From contig JAAFJN010000006.1 of assembly GCA_013298845.1 (NCBI GenBank), positions 1 through 64,000 of the forward strand: 64,000 nt of DNA, given 5' to 3'. Shown here piece after piece: positions 44,661 through 54,024 of the stretch. The DNA is from Chitinophagales bacterium. GTDB taxonomy: Bacteria; Bacteroidota; Bacteroidia; Chitinophagales; Saprospiraceae. Made by a program: the position numbers and the translations under genes. The number at the start of each line of letters is the position of its first letter. Position 1 is the first letter of the stretch. The notes below the pieces were generated by a model. That model did no database searches. It was not told the origin of the DNA and worked only from the letters and a program-made list of their open reading frames with translations.

Positions 44661-46637
44661 ATGCGCACCTTATTACCACTATTAACTTTTATGTTTTCCT
44701 TTTTAACCGCCAATGCCCAACTCCAACTCGCGCAAATATTTGCCGACCACATGGTCTTGCAACGCGACAAACCACTGCCCGTTTGGGGCTGGGCGAAACC
44801 CGGCACTACCGTTACCGTGGTGTTGGACAATGTTACCCAAAGCACCAAAACCAACGCCAACGGCCAATGGAAAGCCACTTTGCGCCCCATGGACGCGGGC
44901 GGGCCGTTTGTACTCAAGGTCAGTGCCGATAAAACCGTGCTGGAATTTAAGGATGTGTTCATCGGGGAAGTGTGGCTGTGTTCGGGACAATCGAACATGG
45001 AATGGCCCGTTTCGCAATCGGATAACGCCATTACCGAAATCAAACGCGCCCGCGACGGCAAAATCCGTCACATCAAGTTGGAAACGGATTTGAGCCTCAC
45101 GCCGAAAGAAGATATTGCGCGTCCCCGCGCTTCGTGGACCGTTTGTTCGCCGCAAACCGTCCCCGATTTTACGGCGGCAGGTTACTTTTTTGCCCGCCAA
45201 TTGCGCGAGCAACTCGGCGAAGACGTGGCCATTGGCCTGGTGAACAGCACCTGGGGCGGTTCGCAGGCGGAAGCCTGGATCAGCCGCGATGGCATGGCCG
45301 CTACCGAGGGACTCAAAGAACACGCCGACAATTATCCCGCCAACTGGGAACTCGCCGATGCGGCCCTCAAAGCCCGCGTGGCCCGTTATTGTTTTGGTGC
45401 GTCCGGTATTCCCGCCGATATTGCCGACCTCGAAGCGCAATACGTATTGCCGGGTTATGATTTTACCAAATGGCCCGCTGCGCAAGCGCCCCTGTCGTGG
45501 GATTGGCAGGGCATTTGGGCATTTCGGGGCCGGGGCTACATGGCGTGTCATTTTGAAATTGCCGAATTTTTAACCGATTCCGCCGCGACGTTGTTTTTGG
45601 GCGAAACGGACAATATTCAGCAAATTTTGGTCAATAATACCGTCCTCGAACTGCGGTACACCGATCGCCGCGCCAAGGCTACGGTGCCGCCGGGTGTGCT
45701 TAAAGCCGGTAAAAACCAATTGATGATCCTGCTGGAAACGCAAAAAGAGCCGCATTGGGCGGGTATGGGCCTGCACGGCGACGGCCGCGATATTAAATTG
45801 GAATGGAGCGATTTCTCCTTACCGCTCGCGGGCGAAAACTGGTATATAATGCCTTCGTGGGTGGCCGAACACCGTTTTGAACATTTGCAAAATAACGTGG
45901 CCGCCACGTTGTACAACGCCATGATTCACCCTTTGGTCCCCATGGCCATGCGCGGTGCCATTTGGTACCAGGGAGAGTCCAATGCGGCGCGGGCGTTTCA
46001 GTATCGCGAAACATTCCCGGCCATGATTAACGACTGGCGGCGCGCCTGGGGCGAAGATTTTCCGTTCCTTTTTGTGCAATTAACGGCCTTTGGCAAAGAT
46101 CTTTCGGCCAACGCGGGCAGTTGGTGGGCCGAATTGCGCGAAGCCCAGGAAAAAACGCTCGAATTGCCCAATACCGCCATGGCCGTGACCCTCGATATTG
46201 GTAATCCCAACGATATTCACCCCACCAACAAGCAGGATGTGGGCAAACGCCTCGCGTTGAGCGCGTTGGAAATGACCTATAACAAAGACGTTAATGGCAA
46301 AAGCCCTCGTTTGCTCAACGTGGAATGGGAGGCAGCCAGTGCTCTGCTTAATTTTGAACACACCGGCAACACTGGCCTGACCGTAAAAGACAAATACGGT
46401 TACGTGCGCGGTTTTGAAGTTGCGGGCGAAGACCGTAAATTTCACTACGCCCAAGCCCAAATTATCAACGGTCGCCAAATTTTGGTCACCCACCCGGAGG
46501 GCCTGAAACCGGTAGCCGTTCGTTACGCCTGGAGCGATGCTCCCACCGATGCCAATGTCTATAACGCAGATGGTTTGCCATTGGGGACATTCCGGACGGA
46601 TAATTGGAAAGGGGTGACGGAAGCCTCAAAGTTTTGA
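44661..46637 (+). CDS. Sialate O-acetylesterase (SGNH hydrolase)
   Basis: 658 aa with a signal peptide (MRTLLPLLTFMFSFLTANA). The catalytic Ser is in CSGQSNMEW, block III is WYQGESNA, and the Asp/His pair is in NDIHPTNK. A jelly-roll insertion (residues ~260-400) splits the SGNH domain, as in this family. It removes acetyl groups from sialic acid or other glycans in the periplasm. No nan genes are nearby, so a plant or fungal glycan substrate is equally possible. Confidence 0.88.
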   Translation: MRTLLPLLTFMFSFLTANAQLQLAQIFADHMVLQRDKPLPVWGWAKPGTTVTVVLDNVTQSTKTNANGQWKATLRPMDAGGPFVLKVSADKTVLEFKDVFIGEVWLCSGQSNMEWPVSQSDNAITEIKRARDGKIRHIKLETDLSLTPKEDIARPRASWTVCSPQTVPDFTAAGYFFARQLREQLGEDVAIGLVNSTWGGSQAEAWISRDGMAATEGLKEHADNYPANWELADAALKARVARYCFGASGIPADIADLEAQYVLPGYDFTKWPAAQAPLSWDWQGIWAFRGRGYMACHFEIAEFLTDSAATLFLGETDNIQQILVNNTVLELRYTDRRAKATVPPGVLKAGKNQLMILLETQKEPHWAGMGLHGDGRDIKLEWSDFSLPLAGENWYIMPSWVAEHRFEHLQNNVAATLYNAMIHPLVPMAMRGAIWYQGESNAARAFQYRETFPAMINDWRRAWGEDFPFLFVQLTAFGKDLSANAGSWWAELREAQEKTLELPNTAMAVTLDIGNPNDIHPTNKQDVGKRLALSALEMTYNKDVNGKSPRLLNVEWEAASALLNFEHTGNTGLTVKDKYGYVRGFEVAGEDRKFHYAQAQIINGRQILVTHPEGLKPVAVRYAWSDAPTDANVYNADGLPLGTFRTDNWKGVTEASKF

Positions 46638-46647
46638 TTTTAAGGTA

Positions 46648-46903
46648 ACTATCCAGCCGCTTCCGAATGACCTCGGAGAGGTCGCATATTGGTAGCAATG
46701 AATTGACAATCAATGTTTTTTGACCTCGGAGAGGTCACACATTGGTGTCATTTGTCCGATAAGAGCCACCAATGTACGACCTCTCCGAGGTCAAAAAAAC
46801 GGCATAACTGCGGATTCTACCAATATTTGACCTCTGCCGAGGTCATAGATGGCGGAAAAGTCCGAATTTCGTACATTTTCACTGTGAAAAGCGGCTGGAT
46901 AGT
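46648..46903. mobile_element. MITE-like element with 15-bp terminal inverted repeats
   Basis: The ends are perfect inverted copies: ACTATCCAGCCGCTT (46648-46662) and AAGCGGCTGGATAGT (46889-46903). Inside are four copies of the palindrome GACCTCGGAGAGGTC or close variants (46669-46683, 46722-46736, 46778-46792, 46829-46844), each next to ATTGGT or its complement. The two arms are thus homologous over most of their length. It encodes nothing and ends 45 bp before xisI. Non-autonomous transposon or RNA-structured repeat are both possible; no target duplication is obvious. Confidence 0.7.
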
Positions 46904-46947
46904 CACATTTTAAGCACTTACGATCCGATCACTAAACAGATAGTATC

Positions 46948-47292
46948 ATGGCTAGAGTAAATAAAGTAAAAAAATATAAGTCTTTTATTTTGGAAATATT
47001 AACTGAATATGCCAAAGTCCGGTACATTAATATCAAAGGAGGAAATCACTTGGTGGCGGACAAGGAAAATCACCGCTATCAGGTAGTAACGATGGGGTTT
47101 GATAATAACCTATACGTTCATGATACGCCTATGCACATGGATATTATTGACGGAAAAATCTGGATTCAGCGAAATATGACCGAAATTGATCTTGGGGAAG
47201 AATTAGTAAAACGAGGTGTTCCAAAATCCGATATTGTGCTGGGTTTCTTTTCCCCGGTCATGCGGGAGTACACCGAGTACGCAGTAGCATAA
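46948..47292 (+). CDS. xisI: XisI-family protein (fdxN element excision controlling factor)
   Basis: 114 aa, the full family length. The hallmarks are ILTEYAK at the N-terminus, HRYQVVTMGFDNNLYVHDTPMHMDIIDGKIWIQ (cut by one variable position) and the conserved end LVKRGVPKSDIVLGFFSPVMREYTEYAVA. XisI is known from heterocyst-forming cyanobacteria, where XisF, XisH and XisI excise the fdxN element, but homologues are scattered in other bacteria. Here no XisH or XisF is adjacent. It is AT-rich and sits beside a MITE-like element, so it was probably acquired. Confidence 0.88.
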   Translation: MARVNKVKKYKSFILEILTEYAKVRYINIKGGNHLVADKENHRYQVVTMGFDNNLYVHDTPMHMDIIDGKIWIQRNMTEIDLGEELVKRGVPKSDIVLGFFSPVMREYTEYAVA

Positions 47293-47399
47293 GCAATTAC
47301 ATCTATAAATGCACCCTTTTTGTCTCATTAATTGTTATGTAATGGCAGCAAGCCCGAACTTTGCGCCGTTTTTAACAAACACCATGCACAGACAAAAAA

Positions 47400-49982
47400 A
47401 TGCGATACAGGTTACTTCTTCCCTTTTTTTTATGCTTCGCCTCTTTTATTAACGCCCAAAAAACGCAAACCACCGTTCATGGCATCGTAAAAGATGCCGT
47501 TACCGGCGAAGGGCTACCTTACGTTACCATTACGTTCGATGGGGTAGGTATGGGCGTGCGTACCGACCTGAATGGTAATTTTTACATGTCCACCGACCGC
47601 GCCCACAAAACCATTAAAGTGGCTTACGTGGGTTTTGGCACCCAAACCATCAAAATCAAAACCGGGGAACACAACGAACTCACGGTGCTGCTCAGCGATG
47701 GAGATGCCCAACTCAAGGAAGTGGTCATTCGGCCCAAAAAATATTCGCGGAAAAATAACCCCGCCGTTGATTTAATTGAAGAAGTATTTAAACACAAAGA
47801 TGAAAACCGCAAGGAAGGTTTGGACTTTTACAGTTTTGACAAATACGAAAAATTACAGGCCGACCTGAACAATATCACCGATAAATACCGCAAAAAATGG
47901 TTTTTTAAGCCATTTCGTTTTATTTTTAACAACGTTGATACCAATAAAATTACCCAAAAAGTAGCGCTGCCCATTTACCTGCGCGAACGGGTACTCACGG
48001 CCTATTACCGCAAAGATCCCAATGCCCAAATCGCCGTCTTGCGGGGGCAAAAGCAGTCGGGCTTCCACGACGACGAAAACGAAGATGATGCCCTGGGTGT
48101 GGATGGCGACGGCGTTTCCGAATACCTCAACTCCTCTTTTGCCGACGTGGATATTTACGAGCCGGGTATTTTGCTGCTCGGTACCGAATTCGTGGGGCCA
48201 TTATCGGCCATTGCCAACTCCATGTACCGGTTTTACATCATTGACACCGTAGAATACCACGGCAAACAATACGCCGACCTCTACTTTGCGCCGCGCAACA
48301 AGGCCGAACTGGCGTTTATGGGCAATATGTTGGTTGCCCTCGATTCCACTTACGCCGTGATGAAAGTGGAAATGGGTGTCCCGAAGGATATTAACCTCAA
48401 TTTTGTGTCCGATTTACACATCGAACAGCAATTTGAACGGGTGGGAGAAGGCAAAAACCAGCACCTCATGCTCGCCTGGGATGCCATTACCGTTGACCTG
48501 AAGGTGTTTAAAAAAGCCAGTGGCCGTAGTTTGCTTACCCATAAAATGTCGCAGTACCAAAACTACACCATCAATCAGCCCCTCCCCGATACCTTGTTTC
48601 GGGGCAAAGAACAAATCCGGGACGATACCGGAGCCGTGCGCAAACGCCCCGACGTTTGGTGGGCGGCCCAGCGCACCGCACCACTCAACCAAACCGAACA
48701 ATTCATCGAAAAAATGCTCGACAGCATCCAATCGGTGCGGGTATTCCGGGTGCTGAAGACCGTGGGGACCGTGCTGGGTTCGGGTTATTACCGCATGAAT
48801 TGGCTGGATATTGGTTCGCCATTTACGTTTTACAACTACAACCCCATCGAGGGCCACCGGCTCAAATTAACCGCCCGTACTAATTCTAAACTGTACAAAC
48901 CGCTCGTATTGGAAAATTACCTCGCGTACGGATTCCGCGACCAGCAGTGGAAATACAATATCGGGGCCATTTATTCCTTCAATGGCAAGGTGCCCCGCAC
49001 TTTCCCGCAAAATCAGATCCGGGTTTCGTACCAAAAAGACCTGCGCGTGCCTGGTGCCGTACTTGATAATTTGTCGCCCGATAATACCTTGCTTTCGCTG
49101 CAACGTGGTTTGCGCAACCGCATGTTGTTTAACCAGGTGTTCAAAATTGAGTACCGGCGCGAGTACAAATCGCAGTTCAGTTACCACATTGCGGCCTTGC
49201 AAAAAACGTATAATTCGGCGGGATTACTGCTGTTTGAGGTCTCCGGGAGCGACCCCGATAACCCGACGTACTCCTCCAACCTCAATACTGCCGAACTGGG
49301 CTTTTTTGTGCGGTATGCGCCCAACCAAAAATTTTACAACGGTGCCAATTACCGCCGCGCCATACCCGGTAAAGCGCCCATTTTTACCTTTACTTTTAAA
49401 AATGGGTTCAAAGCACTGCAAGGACAATACGCGTTTCAGAAGGCCGAACTCACCGCCGAAAAACGTTTTTTTGTGGCTCCTTTTGGTTATTCCGACTGGA
49501 CCCTGAACGCAGGCCGCACCTGGGGTTCGGTGCCGTATCCGTTGCTGGAGGCGCACCCGGCCAACCAAAGTTATTTTTACGATTGGTACGCCTTCAACCT
49601 CATGAATTTTATGGAGTTTGTGTCGGACAAATACGCGTCGCTCAATATCCAGCACAATTTCAACGGGGTATTGTTTAACAAAATTCCGGTGATCAAAAAA
49701 CTGCGTTGGCGCGAGAATTTTAGCCTAAAAGCCATGTACGGTGGCCTCGATAACCGCAGTAACCCTTATTTGCAAAACGGGTTATTCCAATTCCCGAAAG
49801 ACGATGAGGGGCAGTATATTACCCACGTTTTAGATCCGCGAAAGCCGTACGTTGAAATGAGTGTCGGCATTGGGAATCTGTTCAATTTTTTGAGGGTAGA
49901 TTACGTTTGGCGTCTCACATACACCGATTTGCCGGGGGCGCCCAAATGGGGAATTCGGGCGATGCTTGCGCCTAAGTTTTAG
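47400..49982 (+). CDS. DUF5686 outer-membrane protein with carboxypeptidase-like domain
   Basis: 860 aa. Signal peptide (residues 1-~19), then a CarboxypepD_reg-like Ig domain (~25-105, VHGIVKDAVTGEGLPYVTITFDG). The central DUF5686 region (~110-400) includes NNPAVDLIEEVFKHKDENRKEGLDFYSFDKYEK-type sequence. The C-terminal ~450 residues look like an outer-membrane barrel of the Omp85/surface-antigen kind and end in WGIRAMLAPKF with a terminal aromatic residue. The function of the family is unknown. The gene stands alone. Confidence 0.85.
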   Translation: MRYRLLLPFFLCFASFINAQKTQTTVHGIVKDAVTGEGLPYVTITFDGVGMGVRTDLNGNFYMSTDRAHKTIKVAYVGFGTQTIKIKTGEHNELTVLLSDGDAQLKEVVIRPKKYSRKNNPAVDLIEEVFKHKDENRKEGLDFYSFDKYEKLQADLNNITDKYRKKWFFKPFRFIFNNVDTNKITQKVALPIYLRERVLTAYYRKDPNAQIAVLRGQKQSGFHDDENEDDALGVDGDGVSEYLNSSFADVDIYEPGILLLGTEFVGPLSAIANSMYRFYIIDTVEYHGKQYADLYFAPRNKAELAFMGNMLVALDSTYAVMKVEMGVPKDINLNFVSDLHIEQQFERVGEGKNQHLMLAWDAITVDLKVFKKASGRSLLTHKMSQYQNYTINQPLPDTLFRGKEQIRDDTGAVRKRPDVWWAAQRTAPLNQTEQFIEKMLDSIQSVRVFRVLKTVGTVLGSGYYRMNWLDIGSPFTFYNYNPIEGHRLKLTARTNSKLYKPLVLENYLAYGFRDQQWKYNIGAIYSFNGKVPRTFPQNQIRVSYQKDLRVPGAVLDNLSPDNTLLSLQRGLRNRMLFNQVFKIEYRREYKSQFSYHIAALQKTYNSAGLLLFEVSGSDPDNPTYSSNLNTAELGFFVRYAPNQKFYNGANYRRAIPGKAPIFTFTFKNGFKALQGQYAFQKAELTAEKRFFVAPFGYSDWTLNAGRTWGSVPYPLLEAHPANQSYFYDWYAFNLMNFMEFVSDKYASLNIQHNFNGVLFNKIPVIKKLRWRENFSLKAMYGGLDNRSNPYLQNGLFQFPKDDEGQYITHVLDPRKPYVEMSVGIGNLFNFLRVDYVWRLTYTDLPGAPKWGIRAMLAPKF

Positions 49983-50219
49983 TGGTCGAAAATCCGCTTA
50001 ACCCATTTTTTGTGCCGTTCCTTTTTTAAAACGACCGCTTTTTTGAAAATTATCACATTTTTATTTTTTTCTCTGATTTGCATTTTTTAAGCAGATTCGA
50101 TAAAAAAACCTTAACAATATTGAATTTTTATTGACAAAAAAGCAATGATTTTGAATTTTTGTTAGAAATTCATAAAGCAAAAACGGTCAATTATTGCGGT
50201 TTTGTAAAAAAAATATTTC
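49983..50219. other. AT-rich intergenic region
   Basis: This is the first part of a 644-bp gap between coding genes, very rich in A and T runs. I see no gene, repeat or clear hairpin. The second part holds the candidate small RNA listed separately. Confidence 0.5.
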
Positions 50220-50416
50220 TTTGTTTAAAAAAATGCCCTTTACTTTGCATTGTCAAATGACATCCCGGTGATGGTAAGGACATCACTTAGAGGAAACCGA
50301 TGAACAAAAAAATAAAGAGAAAGTGATAGAATTGTTAAATTTTCTCTGAAAAAACAACCGAAGGCGGGGGCCCTCCAACCCTTTCAGAAGAGAAAGGGTG
50401 GAGGGCTGTTTTTTTT
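50220..50416 (+). ncRNA. Candidate small RNA with own promoter and terminator
   Basis: A TTTG (50220-50223) followed after 17 nt by TACTTTG (50241-50247) resembles a Bacteroidota promoter with a one-base-shorter -7 box, predicting a start near 50253. A very strong terminator closes the unit at 50370-50416: GCCCTCCAACCCTTTC pairs with GAAAGGGTGGAGGGC (one bulge) and is followed by TGTTTTTTTT. The ~160-nt transcript contains a small GTGATG/CATCAC hairpin and an 8-codon frame (ATGAACAAA...TGA) preceded by AGAGG. It could be a regulatory RNA or a leader-peptide RNA. I recognise no known family. Confidence 0.5.
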
Positions 50417-50614
50417 ACGGATTATTAAATTAAAAAGAAAAAGGCCGTAAACGGGAAGAATACGGTTTGTAGAAAAAAAGTAATGGTTTAGACACTAAAT
50501 TGCTTTTATATATTTTTTTCGGTAAGATGCACAAAGGTAATTCTTACCCGCTAATTCCCCTAAAGTCTGCTCGCTTTTTTATCAACGCACCTACAAGATA
50601 CTTGGCCTTTTCCC

Positions 50615-50622
50615 TAACTTTG
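50615..50622 (+). promoter_or_regulatory. TAnnTTTG box directly before the GH113-like gene
   Basis: TAACTTTG ends 4 nt before the ATG at 50627, predicting a leaderless mRNA. Confidence 0.6.
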
Positions 50623-50626
50623 AGGG

Positions 50627-51706
50627 ATGAAATTCCTGATTTTTATTTTTGGTTCTTGCGTATTGCTTTGCGCGTTTCAATGTGAAACCTCGCAGAGTGC
50701 CGCTGCCGTTGTCCCTCCACCCAATACCGCTGTTTCTCACGAAGTAAAAATTGGTCCCGGCGACAAAATGGACGGCCTCACGATGGTGGCGCCGCCCCAA
50801 AAATTCACGGATAACCCCATGACCCACGTTCAACAGGTAGGTGCCGGTTGGATTGCCGTTATTCCCTACGCGTACACGCGCCCGGGTACGCCCACGGTGC
50901 GGTACGGCGAGTCACAATGGCAATGGTGGGGCGAATCGCCCGAAGGTGCCGCCGAAACCATTCGGTTGGCGCACGCGGCCGGTATCAAAGTCATGCTGAA
51001 ACCCCAGGTCTATGTGCCGGGTGGCTGGACCGGCGCTTTGGACTTTAGCACCGATGCCGCCTGGGAGCAATGGGAAGCCGATTACCGGCGCTATATCCTG
51101 CATTTTGCACAAGTCGCCGATTCTACCCACGCCGATCTGTTTTGCATCGGGACAGAATTTAACAACGCCATTCAAAAACGCCCCGCGTATTGGACCAAAC
51201 TCATCGGGGAAATCAAAAATACCTATTCTGGCAAACTCATTTATTCGTCCAACTGGGACGATTGGGAACGGGTGCCGTTCTGGTCGGAACTGGACTACAT
51301 TGGATTGGGTGGCTATTTTCCGCTGGTACAAGCCGATACGCCCTCGGTCGAGGCGCTAAAAACGGCCTGGTTGCCCATTAAACAGCGGCTACAACAGTTT
51401 AGTGCGGCGCAGCAACGCCCCATTGTATTTACGGAATTTGGCTACCTGACGGTGAATAACTGCGGTTGGCGGAACTGGGAATTAGAACAGGGCATACAGG
51501 GTCGGGCCATTAATCAGCAGGCGCAGGCCAATTGTTTTGAAGCGTTGTTCGCTACATTTTACCCCGAACCCTGGTGGGCGGGTGGTTTTTTGTGGAAATG
51601 GTTTCCCAACGGCGAAGGCCACGAAGGGTACCCCGAAAGAGATTATACCCCGCAGCATAAATTGGGTGAAAAAGTAGTGCATCGCTGGTATTCGGCCGTG
51701 CGTTGA
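50627..51706 (+). CDS. Glycoside hydrolase, GH113-like (beta-mannanase type)
   Basis: 359 aa with an N-terminal export signal; Cys15 or Cys19 might be lipidated, but the lipobox is not canonical. A single TIM barrel with VMLKPQVYVPGGWTGALDF, catalytic Glu177 in FCIGTEFNN and Glu270 in IVFTEFGYLT (strands 4 and 7). The motifs fit GH113, which contains beta-1,4-mannanases. With the GH2 beta-mannosidase at 5026 it could degrade mannan, although the genes are 43 kb apart. The stop lies at the start of a heptamer repeat array. Confidence 0.82.
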   Translation: MKFLIFIFGSCVLLCAFQCETSQSAAAVVPPPNTAVSHEVKIGPGDKMDGLTMVAPPQKFTDNPMTHVQQVGAGWIAVIPYAYTRPGTPTVRYGESQWQWWGESPEGAAETIRLAHAAGIKVMLKPQVYVPGGWTGALDFSTDAAWEQWEADYRRYILHFAQVADSTHADLFCIGTEFNNAIQKRPAYWTKLIGEIKNTYSGKLIYSSNWDDWERVPFWSELDYIGLGGYFPLVQADTPSVEALKTAWLPIKQRLQQFSAAQQRPIVFTEFGYLTVNNCGWRNWELEQGIQGRAINQQAQANCFEALFATFYPEPWWAGGFLWKWFPNGEGHEGYPERDYTPQHKLGEKVVHRWYSAVR

Positions 51707-51927
51707 ACAGCGAACATCGAACATCGAACAGCGAACATCGAACAGCGAACATTTGAACATCGAACACCGAACACCGAACACCGAACACCGAATTTTGAAC
51801 ACCGAAGTATTTATTTATAAAGACAGTAGCAGCACATTCAATTATAAGCCGTATGGGGGATTTTAACCTTATTCAATTAAAAAATCACTTCGGTGTTCGG
51901 TGTTCGATGTTCAAATGTTCGATGTTC
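51705..51927. repeat. Inverted arrays of GAACACC/GAACATC heptamers
   Basis: From 51705 to 51807 the plus strand holds repeated GAACATC, GAACAGC and GAACACC units separated by G or TTT. From 51888 to 51927 the reverse complement reappears (CTTCGGTGTTCGGTGTTCG...). The arms can pair over more than 30 bp around an AT-rich 80-bp core. It fills the space between two convergent genes. Units are 7-9 bp with no spacers, which excludes a CRISPR. Confidence 0.85.
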
Positions 51928-51928
51928 T

Positions 51929-52810
51929 TCAGCGGTCGTACTTGTGTAAGTCAAATTTTTCAATCACATTGATGAGTTTTTCGGCGTACGTGCGGTCGGT
52001 GGCGTAGCCAATGGATTTAAGGCCGTAGGCCCATTCGCGGTAATTGTTGCCAAAACGTTTGAGGCGGGCGTAGCGGCCTTTGGAGAGCATCCGGCTGTGG
52101 TCGCGCCAACTATCCATGGGATCGGTGTATTTGCGGAAAAAATCCTTGTGGGTATCGTCCGTAAAATTGGAGCAATGGCCCTTCCGGCAATGCCGCGAAA
52201 AACACTTCATCCCGAAGTGGTTATTGTTGCTTTTGGCCAATTTACTGGTACCGGCCCGGCTTTCGATCAGCCCCTGCGCCAAACTAATGCTGGCCGGAAT
52301 GCCAAATTCGGCTTGTTCCTTGCGGGCAATGGGCGCAAATTTGTCAATATAAGCCTCGGCTTCCTGCGCAAATAACTCGGAGGCGCTCACCGGAGCGGCA
52401 TCGTTCGTGGATTTGTACTTGGTCTTGCGGGCTTTGGGCGCTGGCTCGTCGTCGCTGCTGAAAATGGAAGCACCCACGTTGCCATCATCGGATGTGCCGG
52501 AAAAAAAGCCTTTGTCGGAATACAACACAAAATACCCAACACTGGCCAATACGGCAATTTTGACGATGTTTTTCTGCCGCACCGTTCCGTACCAACGATA
52601 CCGCAAACTGGCAATGGCGGGGCGCAAACGCACCCATATTTGGTAAATAAGCGACCCCATAGAGGCATCTTCGCCCGACTGGAACGAACGAACGGGTTTG
52701 TAATTATTTTTTTTCGCGCCGTTTCCCTTGCGGCGGTGTTGAGAGGGAACCATAGAAGCACCGTTGGGGGCTTCATGTTCGTCTTGATACATTGCTTTTC
52801 CTAAACTCAT
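51929..52810 (-). CDS. Membrane-anchored glucosaminidase (FlgJ/GH73-like)
   Basis: 293 aa. A ~80-residue basic cytoplasmic N-terminus precedes one TM helix (residues ~82-98) and a Ser/Asp-rich linker. The C-terminal ~150 residues are a mannosyl-glycoprotein endo-beta-N-acetylglucosaminidase domain: FGIPASISLAQGLIESRAGTS (catalytic Glu), NNHFGMKCF, YTDPMDSWRDHSRML and YATDRTYAEKLINVIEKFDL. It cuts peptidoglycan glycan strands on the periplasmic side. The long basic N-terminus is unusual for the family. The last codons are followed directly by the inverted repeat arm. Confidence 0.88.
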   Translation of the reverse strand: MSLGKAMYQDEHEAPNGASMVPSQHRRKGNGAKKNNYKPVRSFQSGEDASMGSLIYQIWVRLRPAIASLRYRWYGTVRQKNIVKIAVLASVGYFVLYSDKGFFSGTSDDGNVGASIFSSDDEPAPKARKTKYKSTNDAAPVSASELFAQEAEAYIDKFAPIARKEQAEFGIPASISLAQGLIESRAGTSKLAKSNNNHFGMKCFSRHCRKGHCSNFTDDTHKDFFRKYTDPMDSWRDHSRMLSKGRYARLKRFGNNYREWAYGLKSIGYATDRTYAEKLINVIEKFDLHKYDR

Positions 52811-53009
52811 TGTAGTGCTTTTGTTTGAGACAGTATTTATTCATGCTACATTTTAATGGCACAAAAATAAGTCAAACAAAAACATTCTGTTTGTTTTTGG
52901 AGGTGCTTTTTTAAAACTTTTTTTGTTTAATTTGGGCAAAGGATTTACCTGCCTGATTTTCAGGCGATTAAAGTCTTGTCAAAATTTGAATAACAGAACG
53001 CGTTGATGC

Positions 53010-53912
53010 TTAGCGCTGGGCGTAGGGATTGGGCGGTAATTCGATGTACTGAAACCCTTTTTTTTGCAAACCCAAAATCGTTTGCTGATCGGGCGTGGTT
53101 TTAAAAATAATGCAACACATTAGCCCGTAAGGCACTATGCCCCATTTACAGATCAGGTCTTTAAACGCAACTTTTCGTTTGGCTTTGTTCCATTCGGCGG
53201 GGTTGGCCGGTACCTGCGCCATACTTGGTGCATTGTTGTAATAATGGTTTACGCCCGCCACCGCAATGGCCGGATACCCGATGCCCATGGCAATTTTTTC
53301 GATTTCCCGCTCCGATATTTTGTACACATAATTACCAACTTCTTCAAAGGAGTATTGGTTTTTCCAAAATTTGCGCAACCAGCGGTGATTCATGTGGTAA
53401 ATGATGTTTTTGAACAGCAGCAACAACGGAAAACTCATGATGGGGTCTTGTGGCTCGATCAAAATAATACCTTTATTGCAGGCGCGCAACATTTCGTACA
53501 CCGCCAGATACGGCCGGGGGAAATGGTGGTAGGCTTCTTTGCACAACACATAATCAAAGGTATTGTCGTTGTAGGTGAGTGCCTCGGCGTTTTGTCGGCT
53601 GATATTGCTTACAAACCCCTGTTCTTGGGCTTTTTTGAGCAATGTATCCCCAATATCGGACGCAATAACGTCCATTTTGTTTTTTTCCAACCAGGCACCG
53701 TCGGTACCAATGCCATCGCCCACGGTAAGCCAGGAGCCACCAGGGGTCATGAGTGGGCGCAGCATTTCGTAAATGCGCTCGTGTCGCCAGTAATCAATAC
53801 TACCCTCAATTTTCAACCGCATTAAAGGGTCTTTTTTGCCGTTTTCCATCTCTTTGAGGTGTAATTCGTGCAGGTTGTAACTGTGGTCAATAAAGGACTT
53901 CTCTTGCGACAT
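53010..53912 (-). CDS. Class I SAM-dependent methyltransferase
   Basis: 300 aa. Rossmann-like methyltransferase domain (residues ~50-160) with motif I LTVGDGIGTDGAWL, acidic motif II ASDIG, and FDYVLCKEAYHHFPRPYLAVYEML as motif IV/V. The C-terminal half is helical with a hydrophobic stretch (PIMSFPLLLLFKNIIYHM). The family resembles UbiE/glycan-linked methyltransferases; the substrate cannot be named. Promoter box TACCTTTG at 53931-53938 on the minus strand, 18 nt before the ATG. Confidence 0.85.
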   Translation of the reverse strand: MSQEKSFIDHSYNLHELHLKEMENGKKDPLMRLKIEGSIDYWRHERIYEMLRPLMTPGGSWLTVGDGIGTDGAWLEKNKMDVIASDIGDTLLKKAQEQGFVSNISRQNAEALTYNDNTFDYVLCKEAYHHFPRPYLAVYEMLRACNKGIILIEPQDPIMSFPLLLLFKNIIYHMNHRWLRKFWKNQYSFEEVGNYVYKISEREIEKIAMGIGYPAIAVAGVNHYYNNAPSMAQVPANPAEWNKAKRKVAFKDLICKWGIVPYGLMCCIIFKTTPDQQTILGLQKKGFQYIELPPNPYAQR

Positions 53913-53930
53913 ACATAATTTTGTTTACGA

Positions 53931-53938
53931 CAAAGGTA
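53931..53938 (-). promoter_or_regulatory. TAnnTTTG box of the methyltransferase gene
   Basis: CAAAGGTA on the plus strand, 18 nt before the ATG at 53912. Confidence 0.55.
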
Positions 53939-54024
53939 TTATGAGTTTGTTGGACGGTTGAGTTTTTTTGAGGGGAAATTCGGTGGAAGGGGTGGATGGG
54001 TTGCCCGTACGATGCTCGGTATTA

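Noticed and set aside
51705-51927. Possible CRISPR array
   Set aside because: Units are only 7-9 bp, with no unique spacers and no cas genes; it is a simple repeat with inverted arms.
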